Shown here piece by piece: positions 50,359 through 58,946 of a stretch of 58,946 nt of DNA; position 1 is the first letter of the stretch, and every line of letters starts with the position of its first letter. The translations under genes were made by a program, and so were the position numbers. Origin of the DNA: Deltaproteobacteria bacterium (GTDB taxonomy: Bacteria > Myxococcota_A > UBA796 > SXON01); contig BJHF01000034.1 of the NCBI GenBank assembly GCA_014191855.1, forward strand, positions 1 through 58,946. The letters are read 5' to 3'. The notes below the pieces were generated by a model that searched no databases, was not told the DNA's origin, and saw only the letters and a list, made by a program, of their open reading frames with translations.

Positions 50359-51695
50359 GCCTCCACCGACGCGACGGTGGCGCCCCCCCCCAGCTCCCAG
50401 GCCAGGGCGCCCGCCAGCTCGGGCTGCGAGAACGCAAAGCGGTTTGCGAGCGCGGCCGGGGCCACGTTTTGACCGGCGAGGAGGACCTCCTTGCCCATCT
50501 CCCCGAACAACGTCGAGACCGCGAGCGCGGGCAGGGGAACGAAGGCCGGCCGCCCAAGGGCGTGCCCGAGCCCCTTCGCGAACGCCTCCTGGCGCACGAT
50601 CCCGGGGGCCACGAGGTTCACCGGGCCGCTGAGGTGCGCGTCGGTGAGGCAGTGCAGCATCGCGTAGAGCGCGTCATCCATGGCGATCCAGGGGAAGAAT
50701 TGACGGCCGGAGCCGATGGGGCCGCCGACCCCGAGTTTGAACGGCGTCAGCATACGAGCGAGGGCGCCGCCGTGCCCCGACAGGACGACGCCGAGGCGCA
50801 GCATGACGACTCTCACGCCCGGGATGGTGTGGGCGGCCGCCTCCCAGCGCTGGCACAAGTCGGCGAGGAATCCGGCGCCGGGGGCGCTCGACTCGATCAG
50901 GCGTTCGTCGCCGCGATCACCGTAGATCCCGACCGCGCTCGCGGACAACCACACCCGCGGGGGCCGCGCGAGCTGCCCAAACGTGTTGGCCAACAGCGTC
51001 GTAACGGCGAGTCGGCTGTCGATCAGGGCCTGTTTGCGTGTATCGGTCCACGCGCCTTCACCGACATTCTCCCCGGAGAGCGAGATCACCGCGTCGAACC
51101 CCTCGAGATCCTTGGGATCAATGCGGCCGCGCGCCGGATCCCACTGCACCTGCCCCGCCGTGGGGGCCCGCCGCACAAGCTGCACCACCTCGTGGCCGGC
51201 CGTTTGCAGCAAGGCGACGAGCTGGGTGCCAACGAGCCCGGAGGCGCCCGCCAGCAGGATGCGCTGAGCCGCTTTCCCCTGGTGTCGGGCCAGCTCTTCC
51301 CGCAGCCGGCGCGCGCGAAAGGCGAACATGGCGCGCAGCCGGGAGTCCGCCACCCAGCCGGCGATATCCGGTGAAAACTCAATCTCATCATGGATTACGC
51401 AGCCACCGGCGCCGTCGGCGAGGAATCGATGGCGATGGCGCCAGCTCGACATCGGGCCGGACACCATCTCGTCCTCGAAGCCTTCAGGGAGCGCGTGATG
51501 AACGGCTTCCCACCGCGCCCCGGGCCAGAGCCGCAGCACGAGCCGGTCGCCCTCGGCTACGGTGCCGGTCTGCTCCAGCACCTCCATGGCCTCCCACGGC
51601 GGAACGAGCCTCCGGAGCGCACCGGGGCGCTCATGCCACGCGCGCACCGTTTCTACGGGAAACGGGAGCGGGGTTTGAAACTGACGAATCGCCAC
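50355..51695 (-). CDS. TIGR01777-type NAD-dependent epimerase with N-terminal SRPBCC domain
   Basis: About 446 residues from a GTG 4 nt after the upstream stop. The first 150 residues are a SRPBCC/START-like domain (QFQTPLPFPVETV, FEDEMVSGPMSSWRH). The rest is an SDR-extended fold with ILLAGASGLVGTQLVALL, SASAVGIYGDRGDE and FPWIAMDDALYAML, characteristic of TIGR01777/YfcH proteins. The substrate is unknown. The gene overlaps the methyltransferase start. Confidence 0.88.
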   Translation of the reverse strand: MAIRQFQTPLPFPVETVRAWHERPGALRRLVPPWEAMEVLEQTGTVAEGDRLVLRLWPGARWEAVHHALPEGFEDEMVSGPMSSWRHRHRFLADGAGGCVIHDEIEFSPDIAGWVADSRLRAMFAFRARRLREELARHQGKAAQRILLAGASGLVGTQLVALLQTAGHEVVQLVRRAPTAGQVQWDPARGRIDPKDLEGFDAVISLSGENVGEGAWTDTRKQALIDSRLAVTTLLANTFGQLARPPRVWLSASAVGIYGDRGDERLIESSAPGAGFLADLCQRWEAAAHTIPGVRVVMLRLGVVLSGHGGALARMLTPFKLGVGGPIGSGRQFFPWIAMDDALYAMLHCLTDAHLSGPVNLVAPGIVRQEAFAKGLGHALGRPAFVPLPALAVSTLFGEMGKEVLLAGQNVAPAALANRFAFSQPELAGALAWELGGGATVASVEA

Positions 51696-51699
51696 GGGA

Positions 51700-52392
51700 T
51701 TAGGGCAACAACCAGCCACCGCAACCCGGGCAAGTATGGATGGCTCGGGCGAGCGCCGTTTCCAGCACGCGTTGCGCCGGGATCTTGGTCTGGCACGTCT
51801 GGCAGATGTTCTCGTGGGTGTTCACGAGCGCGGCCCGCTTCTTCTGCCGCTGCTGGGCGTACTGCGCGCGCAGCTCGGTGGGCACGAGCACCGCAATCGG
51901 CTCCCGCGCGGCGATGATGGCAGTAAGCTCGGCGCGAATGGCCGCGTCCCGCGCGGCGAGGGCTTGGCGCGCCGTACCCAGGAGCAACCGGTTGGTCTCG
52001 ACCGCCTTCTCCGCGTCGGCTTCCGCTTTGGTGGCGGCTTCGGTGGCTTCCATGAGCTCCAGCGCGGTCGTTTCGAGGCGATCCACGATCTCGAGGCACT
52101 GCGCGAGCTGGCGCGTGGCGGCGCCGTAGTCGGGGGCCGTTCCGCCGTCGATCATCGCGCGGGTCTTGTCGCGCTTGTCGGCGTAGTCGGCCAGCTCCCT
52201 GTCGTTCTTTCGTGTGCGCTGAACGAGGGCCGCGAGCTTCGTTTCTGCTTCCTCAAGCGCTACCTCAGCGGCCTTGTGGGCGGTGTCTGCGGCGCGAACG
52301 GCGCCCGTCAACCCATCGTGTTCGGCGCGGAGCCGGTCGTTGGATTGGTCCAACTGCCACAAATTTGAGATCGCGACGAGATCTGCGTGCAA
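51700..52392 (-). CDS. Coiled-coil protein with C4 zinc ribbon
   Basis: A 230-residue protein with a TTG start. A long antiparallel coiled coil (about 20-165) is followed by a zinc ribbon: ICQTCQTKIP and TCPGCGGW. This matches the CT398/C4-type zinc-ribbon coiled-coil family, which is linked to sigma54 or flagellar partners in some bacteria. It lies just downstream of the tRNA gene. Confidence 0.85.
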   Translation of the reverse strand: MHADLVAISNLWQLDQSNDRLRAEHDGLTGAVRAADTAHKAAEVALEEAETKLAALVQRTRKNDRELADYADKRDKTRAMIDGGTAPDYGAATRQLAQCLEIVDRLETTALELMEATEAATKAEADAEKAVETNRLLLGTARQALAARDAAIRAELTAIIAAREPIAVLVPTELRAQYAQQRQKKRAALVNTHENICQTCQTKIPAQRVLETALARAIHTCPGCGGWLLP

Positions 52393-52413
52393 TTCGACTC
52401 CAGCGTACGAGGG

Positions 52414-52486
52414 TAGGCCCGGCTGGGTTTGAACCAGCGACAGGGTGGATATAAGCCACCTGCTCTAACCACTGAGCTACGGGCCC
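52414..52486 (-). tRNA. tRNA-Ile, anticodon UAU (Ile2-type body)
   Basis: A 73-nt cloverleaf: a 7-bp acceptor stem (G1-U72 wobble), a GCTC/GAGC D-stem, the anticodon stem GGTGG/CCACC with loop CUUAUAU, a GCTGG/CCAGC T-stem with loop TTCAAAC, and discriminator A. The 3' CCA is not encoded (CCC follows). U33 and positions 34-36 give anticodon UAU, which reads AUA. The D-arm and anticodon-stem context (AGCTCAGTGGTTAGAGCAGG) closely match bacterial tRNA-Ile2, normally CAU modified to lysidine. It lies 5 bp downstream of rpoD. Confidence 0.92.
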
Positions 52487-52491
52487 GAAGG

Positions 52492-54213
52492 CTAGCCCTC
52501 CATGAATGCGCGCAGTCGTTTGCTGCGGCTATGGTGGCGCAGTTTTCGCAGCGCTTTGGCCTCGATCTGGCGGATGCGCTCCCGCGTGACGTCGAAGTCC
52601 TGCCCGACCTCTTCAAGGGTGTGGTCGGAACGCTCCCCGATGCCGAAGCGCATGCGGAGCACGCGCTCCTCGCGTGGCGTGAGCGTGGCCAGCACCTTCC
52701 GCGCCTGCTCGACGAGCGCGTGGTTCACCACGTTGTCGCCCGGAGAGGCGATCTGCTTGTCTTCGATGAAGTCGCCGAGGTGGCTGTCTTCTTCTTCGCC
52801 GATCGGCGTTTCCAACGAGATGGGCTCTTTCGCGACCTTCAGGATCTTCCGCACCTTGTCTGCGGGCATGTCCATCTTGTCGGCGATCTCCTCGGGCGTC
52901 GGCTCGCGCTCAAGCTCCTGCATCAGGTAGCGCTGGGTGCGGATGAGCTTGTTGATCGTTTCGATCATGTGCACGGGGATGCGGATCGTGCGTGCTTGAT
53001 CCGCGATCGCCCGCGTGATCGCCTGCCGGATCCACCACGTGGCGTACGTCGAGAACTTGTAGCCGCGGCGGTACTCGAACTTCTCCACGGCCTTCATGAG
53101 GCCGATGTTTCCTTCCTGGATGAGGTCCAGGAACTGCAGCCCGCGGTTGGTGTACTTCTTCGCGATGCTCACCACGAGGCGGAGGTTCGCCTCGATGAGT
53201 TCGCTTTTGGCGCGTTCGGCGAGCGCTTCTCCGCGCTTGAGGCGCGCTGCGATGGCCCGGAGCTCCTCGCCCTCCACCCCCATGTCCTCTTCCACCTTGC
53301 GGATCTTTCGCAGCTCCCGGCGCACGCGACTGTCGAAGTCGGCCCATTGAGCCTCGGTGATCCCCGTGGTTTCCACGAGCTCGGAGCCCCCGCGCTCCGG
53401 GGCGCGGCGAACACGGCGGATGCTCCGTCGCAGCTCCCGTACCGGGATGCCTGCTTCTTTCGCGACGGCCTCGATCTCGCGCTCGCACACGGCGACGTGG
53501 GCCCAGTTGGCGTGGATCTTTTTCGAGAGATCCGTCATCGCCTGGCGCTCGAGCTCCAGGCCATCCATGATCTCGAGGATCGTCTCGTCGATGGCTGCGA
53601 CTTCCGCAGGTACACCCTCTACCAGACCATCGGCGCGCCCACGCTCGCTCTCCTTGATGAGCGCGCGGCGGCGGCTGTGGAGATCGCTGAGATCGGACAC
53701 GACCACGTCGAGCGTGCGGCCGCTTTTGGTCTTCACGCGGCGGGTTTTCTTGCCGGCGCGCATGGCACGGTCGATCCGCTCATCTTCGGCTGCGAGCAGC
53801 TCCATCGCGATGCTGATGCCGAGCGGCGAGCCCACCGTGTTGCGCTTGATTGCGAGCTCGCCCGCCTCGATGCGCTTGGCGATCTCGATCTCCCCTTCGC
53901 GCGAAAGCAGGCTTACGCCGCCCATCTTGCGGAGGTACATCCGAACCGGGTCGTTGCTGCGACCGGAAGGGGTGGTCTCGTTGACCTTCTTCTCTTCCGG
54001 CTGGACGCCGCGGCGCTCCATCTCGGCGCGCTTGCGGGCCGCCTGCACCACCTCGATGTCCATCTCGGAGAACATGATGTTGATCTCGTCGAGGTTCTCT
54101 CCGATCAGATGCACAGGAAGCAGGCTATGAACCTCCTCTTGGGTCACAAACCCCCGCTCCTTGCCCATCGCGATCAACGCCTGGACTTCCTTCAGCTCCT
54201 TGTCCTTCAGCAT
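52492..54213 (-). CDS. rpoD: Primary RNA polymerase sigma factor
   Basis: A 573-residue sigma-70 family protein. Region 2 has the promoter-melting signature ([40 protein letters not shown]). Region 3 has [13 protein letters not shown], and region 4 has the HTH ([26 protein letters not shown]). Region 1.1 and a non-conserved insert are present, as in housekeeping sigma factors. The ATG overlaps the dnaG stop by 1 nt. The dnaG-rpoD pairing is the classical macromolecular-synthesis operon. Confidence 0.97.
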   Translation of the reverse strand: MLKDKELKEVQALIAMGKERGFVTQEEVHSLLPVHLIGENLDEINIMFSEMDIEVVQAARKRAEMERRGVQPEEKKVNETTPSGRSNDPVRMYLRKMGGVSLLSREGEIEIAKRIEAGELAIKRNTVGSPLGISIAMELLAAEDERIDRAMRAGKKTRRVKTKSGRTLDVVVSDLSDLHSRRRALIKESERGRADGLVEGVPAEVAAIDETILEIMDGLELERQAMTDLSKKIHANWAHVAVCEREIEAVAKEAGIPVRELRRSIRRVRRAPERGGSELVETTGITEAQWADFDSRVRRELRKIRKVEEDMGVEGEELRAIAARLKRGEALAERAKSELIEANLRLVVSIAKKYTNRGLQFLDLIQEGNIGLMKAVEKFEYRRGYKFSTYATWWIRQAITRAIADQARTIRIPVHMIETINKLIRTQRYLMQELEREPTPEEIADKMDMPADKVRKILKVAKEPISLETPIGEEEDSHLGDFIEDKQIASPGDNVVNHALVEQARKVLATLTPREERVLRMRFGIGERSDHTLEEVGQDFDVTRERIRQIEAKALRKLRHHSRSKRLRAFMEG

Positions 54214-56003
54214 CAGCCCTCAGCTCTCGCTTTGCGGTTCAGCAACTTTTGCAAGACGACGCGCCGCGCGTTCAGCGTGGCGCTCTCAACAACCCGTGAC
54301 ATGTAACTTGACTTGTCGCCAGTTGTCGCGCCATGCTCAATCTCACGGGTGATCCTTCGGATCCTCGCGTCGAGCTCGCGCAGCTCCATGCCGGCGAGGA
54401 TGCCGCGGCAGGCAAAAGCAGCAGCTTCAAGGCGATATAAGTCTGGACTCGCTGCCGCTGACGCCAAGACGCGCGCGATGTCGGGCGCGTCGGTCTCCGC
54501 CCAGGCCAGCACGTCGGGGAGCGTTTGCCCCGCGAGGCACCGGGCGATCGCCTGTAAAACATCGCTGCGATCGGACACCAGGCCCGGGTCCTCGACCGTC
54601 GCCATGATCGGCTTCACTTCGTTCGGAAAATGGACGACCAACCAGATGAGATGGGCGAGATCCTTGTCGGGGGTCCATCGCGCCGGGGCGGGGGTTTGGG
54701 GCGCGTCCTGTGGCGCCCTGCCGACTTCTCGCAGGATCTCGTCCTCAGGCACCCCGAGCCAGCCCGCGGCGCGGCGAATCGTGATGTCGCGCACGGTCCC
54801 GGAGAGCTTTCGCAGCGTGGGCACCAGCTCCGCCACCGCCCGAGCCCGGCCTTCGGCGCTTGCGCCGTGCCGGTCGAGCACGCGGCGGATGACCAGTTCG
54901 AGGAGCGGTTCGGTCTTGGTGAGGCGCTCTTCGAACGCCGCGGCCCCGTTCTTCATCACGTATTCGTCCGGGTCCTTGGCGCCGGGAAGGTCGAGGCGCA
55001 TCGCCTGCACACCGGCCGCGAGGAACAGCTCCAACGAGCGTAGCGCGGCGTTGATCCCGGCTTCATCGGTGTCGAAGAGCGCGACCACCTTGGTCGTGAG
55101 CCGCCGCACCATCTCGAGGTGCTGCGCCGTCAGCGCCGTTCCGCAGGGGGCAACGGCCTCTTCAAAGCCCGCCTGCCACAACGAAACCGCGTCGAAGTAG
55201 CCCTCGACCACGATCAGCCGGTCCTTCCGCTGAACCGCGTTGCGCGCATACGACAAGCCGTAGAGGACTTTCGACTTTTCGTAGATCTCGGTGCCCGGCG
55301 AGTTGAGGTACTTCGGCGCTTCCTTGTCGGCGCCTGGGAGCACGCGCCCGCCGAAGGCGATCGGGCGGGCCCGATCGTCGGTGATCGGGAACAGCAAGCG
55401 GCCGCGAAACACGTCGTAGGTGGTCTGGCGCTCCTCCTGCTTCTTGATGAGCCCAGCCCGCAACAGCAGATCCAGGTCGTAGCCCTCCTTCCGGAGGTGG
55501 TTCTCAAGGTTGTTCCATCCCTCCGGCGCGAAGCCCAAGCGGTACCTCTTCGCCGTATCCAGGGTGACGCCGCGCTTTTCGAGGTACGCCCGCCCGGGCG
55601 CACCGTCTCGCCCGACCAGCAGCGTCGTCTCAAACCAGCGTGCTGCCGCTTCGCAAGTGTCGTACAGGTCTTTTCGACGATTCAGCCGCGCCGTCTCCTC
55701 CGGGCTGAGCTGCCGCTCCTCGATGACGACGCCGGTCTGCGCCGCGAGCTCCTTCACCGCGTCGATGAACGCCACGCCGCGGGTTTTCTGCAGGAAGGTG
55801 AACACGTCCCCGCCCGCCCCGCACCCGAAGCAGTGGTAGATCTGCTTGGTGGGGATGACGTTGAAACTACCGGTTTTTTCGTTGTGGAACGGGCATAAGC
55901 CAACCCAACTGCTGCCCCGCCGGCGCAGGGTAACCGTGGCGCTGATCACCGACACGATGTCCGCGCGTACGCGCACCTCGTCCACGACGTGCTTCGGAAT
56001 CAA
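54213..56003 (-). CDS. dnaG: DNA primase
   Basis: A 596-residue protein with a TTG start. The N-terminal CHC2 zinc finger is present ([23 protein letters not shown]). The TOPRIM catalytic core has [15 protein letters not shown] and the DTDEAG motif. The C-terminal helicase-binding region ends near the stop. The start is set by the conserved N-terminus [18 protein letters not shown]. It synthesises RNA primers for replication. Confidence 0.96.
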   Translation of the reverse strand: MIPKHVVDEVRVRADIVSVISATVTLRRRGSSWVGLCPFHNEKTGSFNVIPTKQIYHCFGCGAGGDVFTFLQKTRGVAFIDAVKELAAQTGVVIEERQLSPEETARLNRRKDLYDTCEAAARWFETTLLVGRDGAPGRAYLEKRGVTLDTAKRYRLGFAPEGWNNLENHLRKEGYDLDLLLRAGLIKKQEERQTTYDVFRGRLLFPITDDRARPIAFGGRVLPGADKEAPKYLNSPGTEIYEKSKVLYGLSYARNAVQRKDRLIVVEGYFDAVSLWQAGFEEAVAPCGTALTAQHLEMVRRLTTKVVALFDTDEAGINAALRSLELFLAAGVQAMRLDLPGAKDPDEYVMKNGAAAFEERLTKTEPLLELVIRRVLDRHGASAEGRARAVAELVPTLRKLSGTVRDITIRRAAGWLGVPEDEILREVGRAPQDAPQTPAPARWTPDKDLAHLIWLVVHFPNEVKPIMATVEDPGLVSDRSDVLQAIARCLAGQTLPDVLAWAETDAPDIARVLASAAASPDLYRLEAAAFACRGILAGMELRELDARIRRITREIEHGATTGDKSSYMSRVVESATLNARRVVLQKLLNRKARAEG

Positions 56004-56085
56004 CGCCCACCCGCCCTGGCAGGTGTTCTAACCGGGCGCCCACGCGGAGCCGCACCTCCACGCGCTTCCGCGGCGGGGGCGGCCC

Positions 56086-57372
56086 CTACGCGACTTCCCT
56101 GCGGGGGGCCGGGCGGCCCTCCTGGCCCCGCTCTACGACCGCGCCCACGGCGGAGAGCTTCTCGACGAGGCGCTCGTAGCCACGATCGAGGTGGTAGAGG
56201 CGAAGCACTTCTGTTTTCCCCTGAGCGGCCAGCCCCGCCAAGACGAGCGACGCCGATGCGCGCAGGTCGGTGGCCATCACGGTGGCGCCGCTGAGCTGTG
56301 GCTGCCCGGTGACCGTGGCGGTGTTCCCTTCGATGTGAATCTGCGCGCCCAACCGTAGCAATTCGGCCGCGTGCATGAAGCGGTTCTCGAAGATCGTCTC
56401 CCGGATCCGGGAGGTGCCCTTCGCGACGCACATGAGCGCCATCAACTGCGCCTGCATGTCCGTGGGGAAGCCCGGGTGCGGCGCCGTTTCGATGTCTACG
56501 GCGTGTACGCGCCCGTCGGCCCCGGCGCTCACCCAGGTATCGCCGCATTCCACCGCTGCGCCCGCCTCGCGCAGGACCCGGATCACCGGCTCCAGGTCGG
56601 CGGGACGAACGTTCTCGCAGCGAACGTTCCCCTGGCTGATCACGCCAGCCACCAGGTATGTGCCGGCCTCGATGCGATCGGGCAGGATGTTGTGAACCTT
56701 CGGAGAGGGTTTCAGCGAGGAGACGCCATGGATCACGATACGGGAGGTGCCCGCCCCTTCGATGTGGGCGCCGCAGCCGTTGAGGAAGGCAGCCAGATCC
56801 TCGACCTCCGGCTCGGCCGCTGCGTTGTCGAGCACCGTTGTGCCTTCGGCGAGCACGGCGGCCATCAGCACGTTCTCCGTGCCTGTTACGGTGACGACGT
56901 CGAACCGGAATTCGGCGCCGCGCAGTTTGTCTACCCGTCCGTGTACATATCCGCCTTCAAGCTCGAAACGGCAGCCGATCGCCTCCAGCCCCTTGAGGTG
57001 CTGATCAATCGGCCGCATGCCGATTGCGCAGCCGCCGGGCAACGACACGTGGGCTTCGCCGCAGCGCGCCAGGAGCGGGCCGAGGGCCAACACGCTGGCG
57101 CGCATGGTGCGAACGATGTCGTAGGGCGCTTCGCAGAAAGCCACGCGGGAGGTGTCGATGCGCGTGTTCGCGCCGATGATGGAGGGGCAACCGATTCGAC
57201 CGACCAAGGAGAGCATCGACGATGTGTCGACCAAACGCGGAACGTTGCCCAGGAGATGTTCACCCGGCGCCACCAACGTGGCGATGAGGATCGGCAACGA
57301 CGCGTTCTTCGCCCCGGAGATGGGTACGGAGCCGCGGAGCGGGCGGCCGCCGTTGAGGAGGAGGGTGTCCAT
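56086..57372 (-). CDS. murA: UDP-N-acetylglucosamine 1-carboxyvinyltransferase
   Basis: A 428-residue protein. The ATG chosen gives [14 protein letters not shown]. The catalytic Cys ([12 protein letters not shown]), the target of fosfomycin, is intact. Other landmarks are [15 protein letters not shown] and the [15 protein letters not shown] region. It catalyses the first committed step of peptidoglycan synthesis. It precedes dnaG by 82 bp. Confidence 0.96.
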   Translation of the reverse strand: MDTLLLNGGRPLRGSVPISGAKNASLPILIATLVAPGEHLLGNVPRLVDTSSMLSLVGRIGCPSIIGANTRIDTSRVAFCEAPYDIVRTMRASVLALGPLLARCGEAHVSLPGGCAIGMRPIDQHLKGLEAIGCRFELEGGYVHGRVDKLRGAEFRFDVVTVTGTENVLMAAVLAEGTTVLDNAAAEPEVEDLAAFLNGCGAHIEGAGTSRIVIHGVSSLKPSPKVHNILPDRIEAGTYLVAGVISQGNVRCENVRPADLEPVIRVLREAGAAVECGDTWVSAGADGRVHAVDIETAPHPGFPTDMQAQLMALMCVAKGTSRIRETIFENRFMHAAELLRLGAQIHIEGNTATVTGQPQLSGATVMATDLRASASLVLAGLAAQGKTEVLRLYHLDRGYERLVEKLSAVGAVVERGQEGRPAPRREVA

Positions 57373-57510
57373 GGAGGGTCCGGAGGCGGGGGTGCTGGGG
57401 GTAGGCGGGACGGCGATTATTCGACGGCGCACGCCCTGTAAAGCCATCGCGTCGATCTCGTGACAAGCAAGGTGCGTGCCAGATCGGAAAAAACGCTAAG
57501 TTGAGGCTGC

Positions 57511-58946
57511 GTGCCCGCGTTCCGCCTTACCTCCCGCTTCCGCGGCGCTGACCTGCGCGCGGTCGATTTCACGCAGATGGAGCTTCGTGGTGAGGATTTG
57601 TCCGGTTGCGATCTGCGCGGGGTGGACCTCTCGGGCCGATCGCTGGCGGGCGCCGACCTCACCGGGGCCCGGCTCGATGGCGCCCGGCTGGCCGGCGCGG
57701 ATCTCAGCGACACGCTGCTCATCGGCGCTTCGCTGCGCGAGGTTGATGCCGGTCGGGCCCGCTTCGACCGCAGCGTCGGCAGCGATGTGGATGCGGTCGG
57801 CCTCTCGGCCCCAGAAGCCTGCTTCGTGGGCGCGGACTGGGCCCGCGCTCGGCTTTCCCTCGCGCGCCTGGAGGGCATCGTCGCTCGCGGCGCACGCTTC
57901 GACGGCGCCCTGCTCGACGGCGCCTCCCTCGCCCGCTCCGACCTCCATCGCGCCGTGCTCGACGACGCCACGCTGGAGGGCGCCGATCTCGGCTTCGTGC
58001 GGGGCACCCGCTGCGCGTTGCGCGCGGCGCGAGGCCTCTTCCGCGTGGCGGGTGCCGATCTCCGCGGCGCGGATCTCCGCGAGGTGCCGCTGCTTGACCT
58101 CGACCTGGCCGACGTGCGCCTCGACGGCGCCGCGGTGGACGCGCGCCTCGCCCGTCGGCACGCAACGACACTCCGGAGCCACGGATGGGCGCCTTCCGCT
58201 GTGCGCGGCGCCGGAATTGCCGCGAAGCGGTGGATCGAGGCGTGGCGCCGCCCTGCGGAGTCGGACCCTACGCCGAGGCTGGCACCGGTTGAGGGCGCCG
58301 CTGCACCGCCGCGCGTCGGTGCTGCTCCCGATCGGCCTGTGGAGGAGGACGAGGAAGAAGAGGAGGTTGACGAGGACGAGTTCGCTCAGGCGGCCTTCGA
58401 GCGGGAGCGGGCCCACGCGAAGCTGGCGCTCGCGCGGCGCGCGGCGGCGGCGCGCATCCGCGTACAAGCACGCGCCCCCGCTGACGGGGAGGACTCGGAG
58501 CCCGATTCGGCGCCGACCGAACGCACGCCCCGCCGCCGGGAACCGCTGAGCAGCGCGGAAGCGGCCCTCGCTGCGGTGCCGAGCGAGATCCTGGACGCGT
58601 TCCGGGAGGGGGCCGCGGTGCGCGAGAGCGACGGGCATCGGGAGTCCCTTGATCGTGAGGCCCGAGCCCGCGAGGCGGCTCGGCGTGTCCGTGAACGAAC
58701 GGCGCGCAGCTCCGCGTCCGAGGTGGCGCGCCGCGAGGCGGAAGCCCGCCGCGAAGCAGCTGATCAGGCTGCACGCGCCTGGCAGGCGCGCCTCGAAGCG
58801 GTCCGCGTAGCCGAGGCCTCGGCGCGGGCCGCGGACGAGGCGAGGCGTGCGGAGGAGGCGCGCGTTGCTGAGCTGGCCCGGCAGCGGGAAGCCGCCGAAC
58901 GCGCCAGGGTGATTGCCGAGAACGAAGCCCGGCGGCTCGCGGAGGC
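57511..58946 (+). CDS. Partial pentapeptide-repeat / coiled-coil protein (3' end outside window)
   Basis: Open from a GTG at 57511 to the window edge with no stop, at least 478 residues. The first 210 residues are A[DN]LxG-type pentapeptide repeats (RGADLRAVDF, LSGCDLRGVDLS, LAGADLTGARLDGARLAGADL), which fold as a right-handed quadrilateral helix. An acidic linker (EEDEEEEEVDEDE) is followed by Ala/Arg/Glu-rich helices typical of long coiled coils. The cell role is unknown. It is divergent from murA. Confidence 0.85.
   Translation, partial: MPAFRLTSRFRGADLRAVDFTQMELRGEDLSGCDLRGVDLSGRSLAGADLTGARLDGARLAGADLSDTLLIGASLREVDAGRARFDRSVGSDVDAVGLSAPEACFVGADWARARLSLARLEGIVARGARFDGALLDGASLARSDLHRAVLDDATLEGADLGFVRGTRCALRAARGLFRVAGADLRGADLREVPLLDLDLADVRLDGAAVDARLARRHATTLRSHGWAPSAVRGAGIAAKRWIEAWRRPAESDPTPRLAPVEGAAAPPRVGAAPDRPVEEDEEEEEVDEDEFAQAAFERERAHAKLALARRAAAARIRVQARAPADGEDSEPDSAPTERTPRRREPLSSAEAALAAVPSEILDAFREGAAVRESDGHRESLDREARAREAARRVRERTARSSASEVARREAEARREAADQAARAWQARLEAVRVAEASARAADEARRAEEARVAELARQREAAERARVIAENEARRLAE

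Noticed and set aside
57587..58549. Plus-strand frame (+2 relative to the pentapeptide gene) near the window end
   Set aside because: Alternative frame of the pentapeptide-repeat gene; the 57511 frame shows clear A(D/N)LxG repeats and no stops.

Overview
This is a GC-rich, densely coded chromosomal window with many GTG/TTG starts and many 4-nt ATGA/GTGA stop-start overlaps. Together with a PEGA-type Ser/Thr kinase, a thrombospondin-3 OmpA-like protein, tandem TPR membrane proteins and a contractile-injection locus, this suggests a Myxococcota/deltaproteobacterial-type organism. That placement is inferred from gene content and was not tested by phylogeny. I saw no insertion sequence, CRISPR array, integrase or rRNA.

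Layout. (1) 1-2515: the 3' part of a lipoprotein-like protein with an alpha/alpha-toroid C-terminus. (2) 2528-9222, minus strand: an eight-gene periplasmic nitrate reductase (Nap) operon. Its order is tetraheme lipoprotein, Tat 4x[4Fe-4S] protein, NrfD, NapD, NapA, tetraheme NapB, NapF-like ferredoxin and a small protein. NapC and NapGH are absent here, so quinol oxidation is probably done by the Psr/Dsr/Nrf-like triad. (3) 9235-11928: a divergent control region with an interrupted palindrome, then a TetR regulator and etfBA. (4) 11978-21204: two TPR/membrane proteins, hutF, an SGNH-like protein lacking catalytic residues, argE and an unknown protein.

(5) 21268-32857: a contractile injection system (eCIS/phage-tail-like) gene block. 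It holds a DUF4255 cap protein, sheath, hairpin, two small proteins, a second sheath, tube, a 1299-residue low-complexity protein, a LysM protein and a gpD/VgrG-like hub. The tube protein carries an N-terminal extension built from 57-bp tandem repeats. No spike, gp25, wedge or ATPase genes follow, so the locus is partial or split. This is the part of the window most likely to hold something undescribed.

(6) 32871-42745: a polytopic membrane protein, comEC, a TSP3 protein, a thioredoxin protein, and a squalene/phytoene-synthase-like gene next to a DUF5685-like gene with an unusual cysteine-ladder tail. (7) 42761-52392, minus strand: a Tes-like radical SAM enzyme, a sulfotransferase, an Lgt-like protein, a Ser/Thr kinase, a hemerythrin-like protein, an RlmL-like methyltransferase, a TIGR01777-type epimerase and a zinc-ribbon coiled-coil protein. 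(8) 52414-57372, minus strand: housekeeping genes murA, dnaG and rpoD, then a tRNA that reads as an Ile2-type tRNA with a UAU anticodon. (9) 57511 to the end: a pentapeptide-repeat/coiled-coil protein that runs off the window.

Most genes on each strand are packed head to tail, so the Nap, etf, eCIS, kinase and macromolecular-synthesis blocks are each probably co-transcribed.
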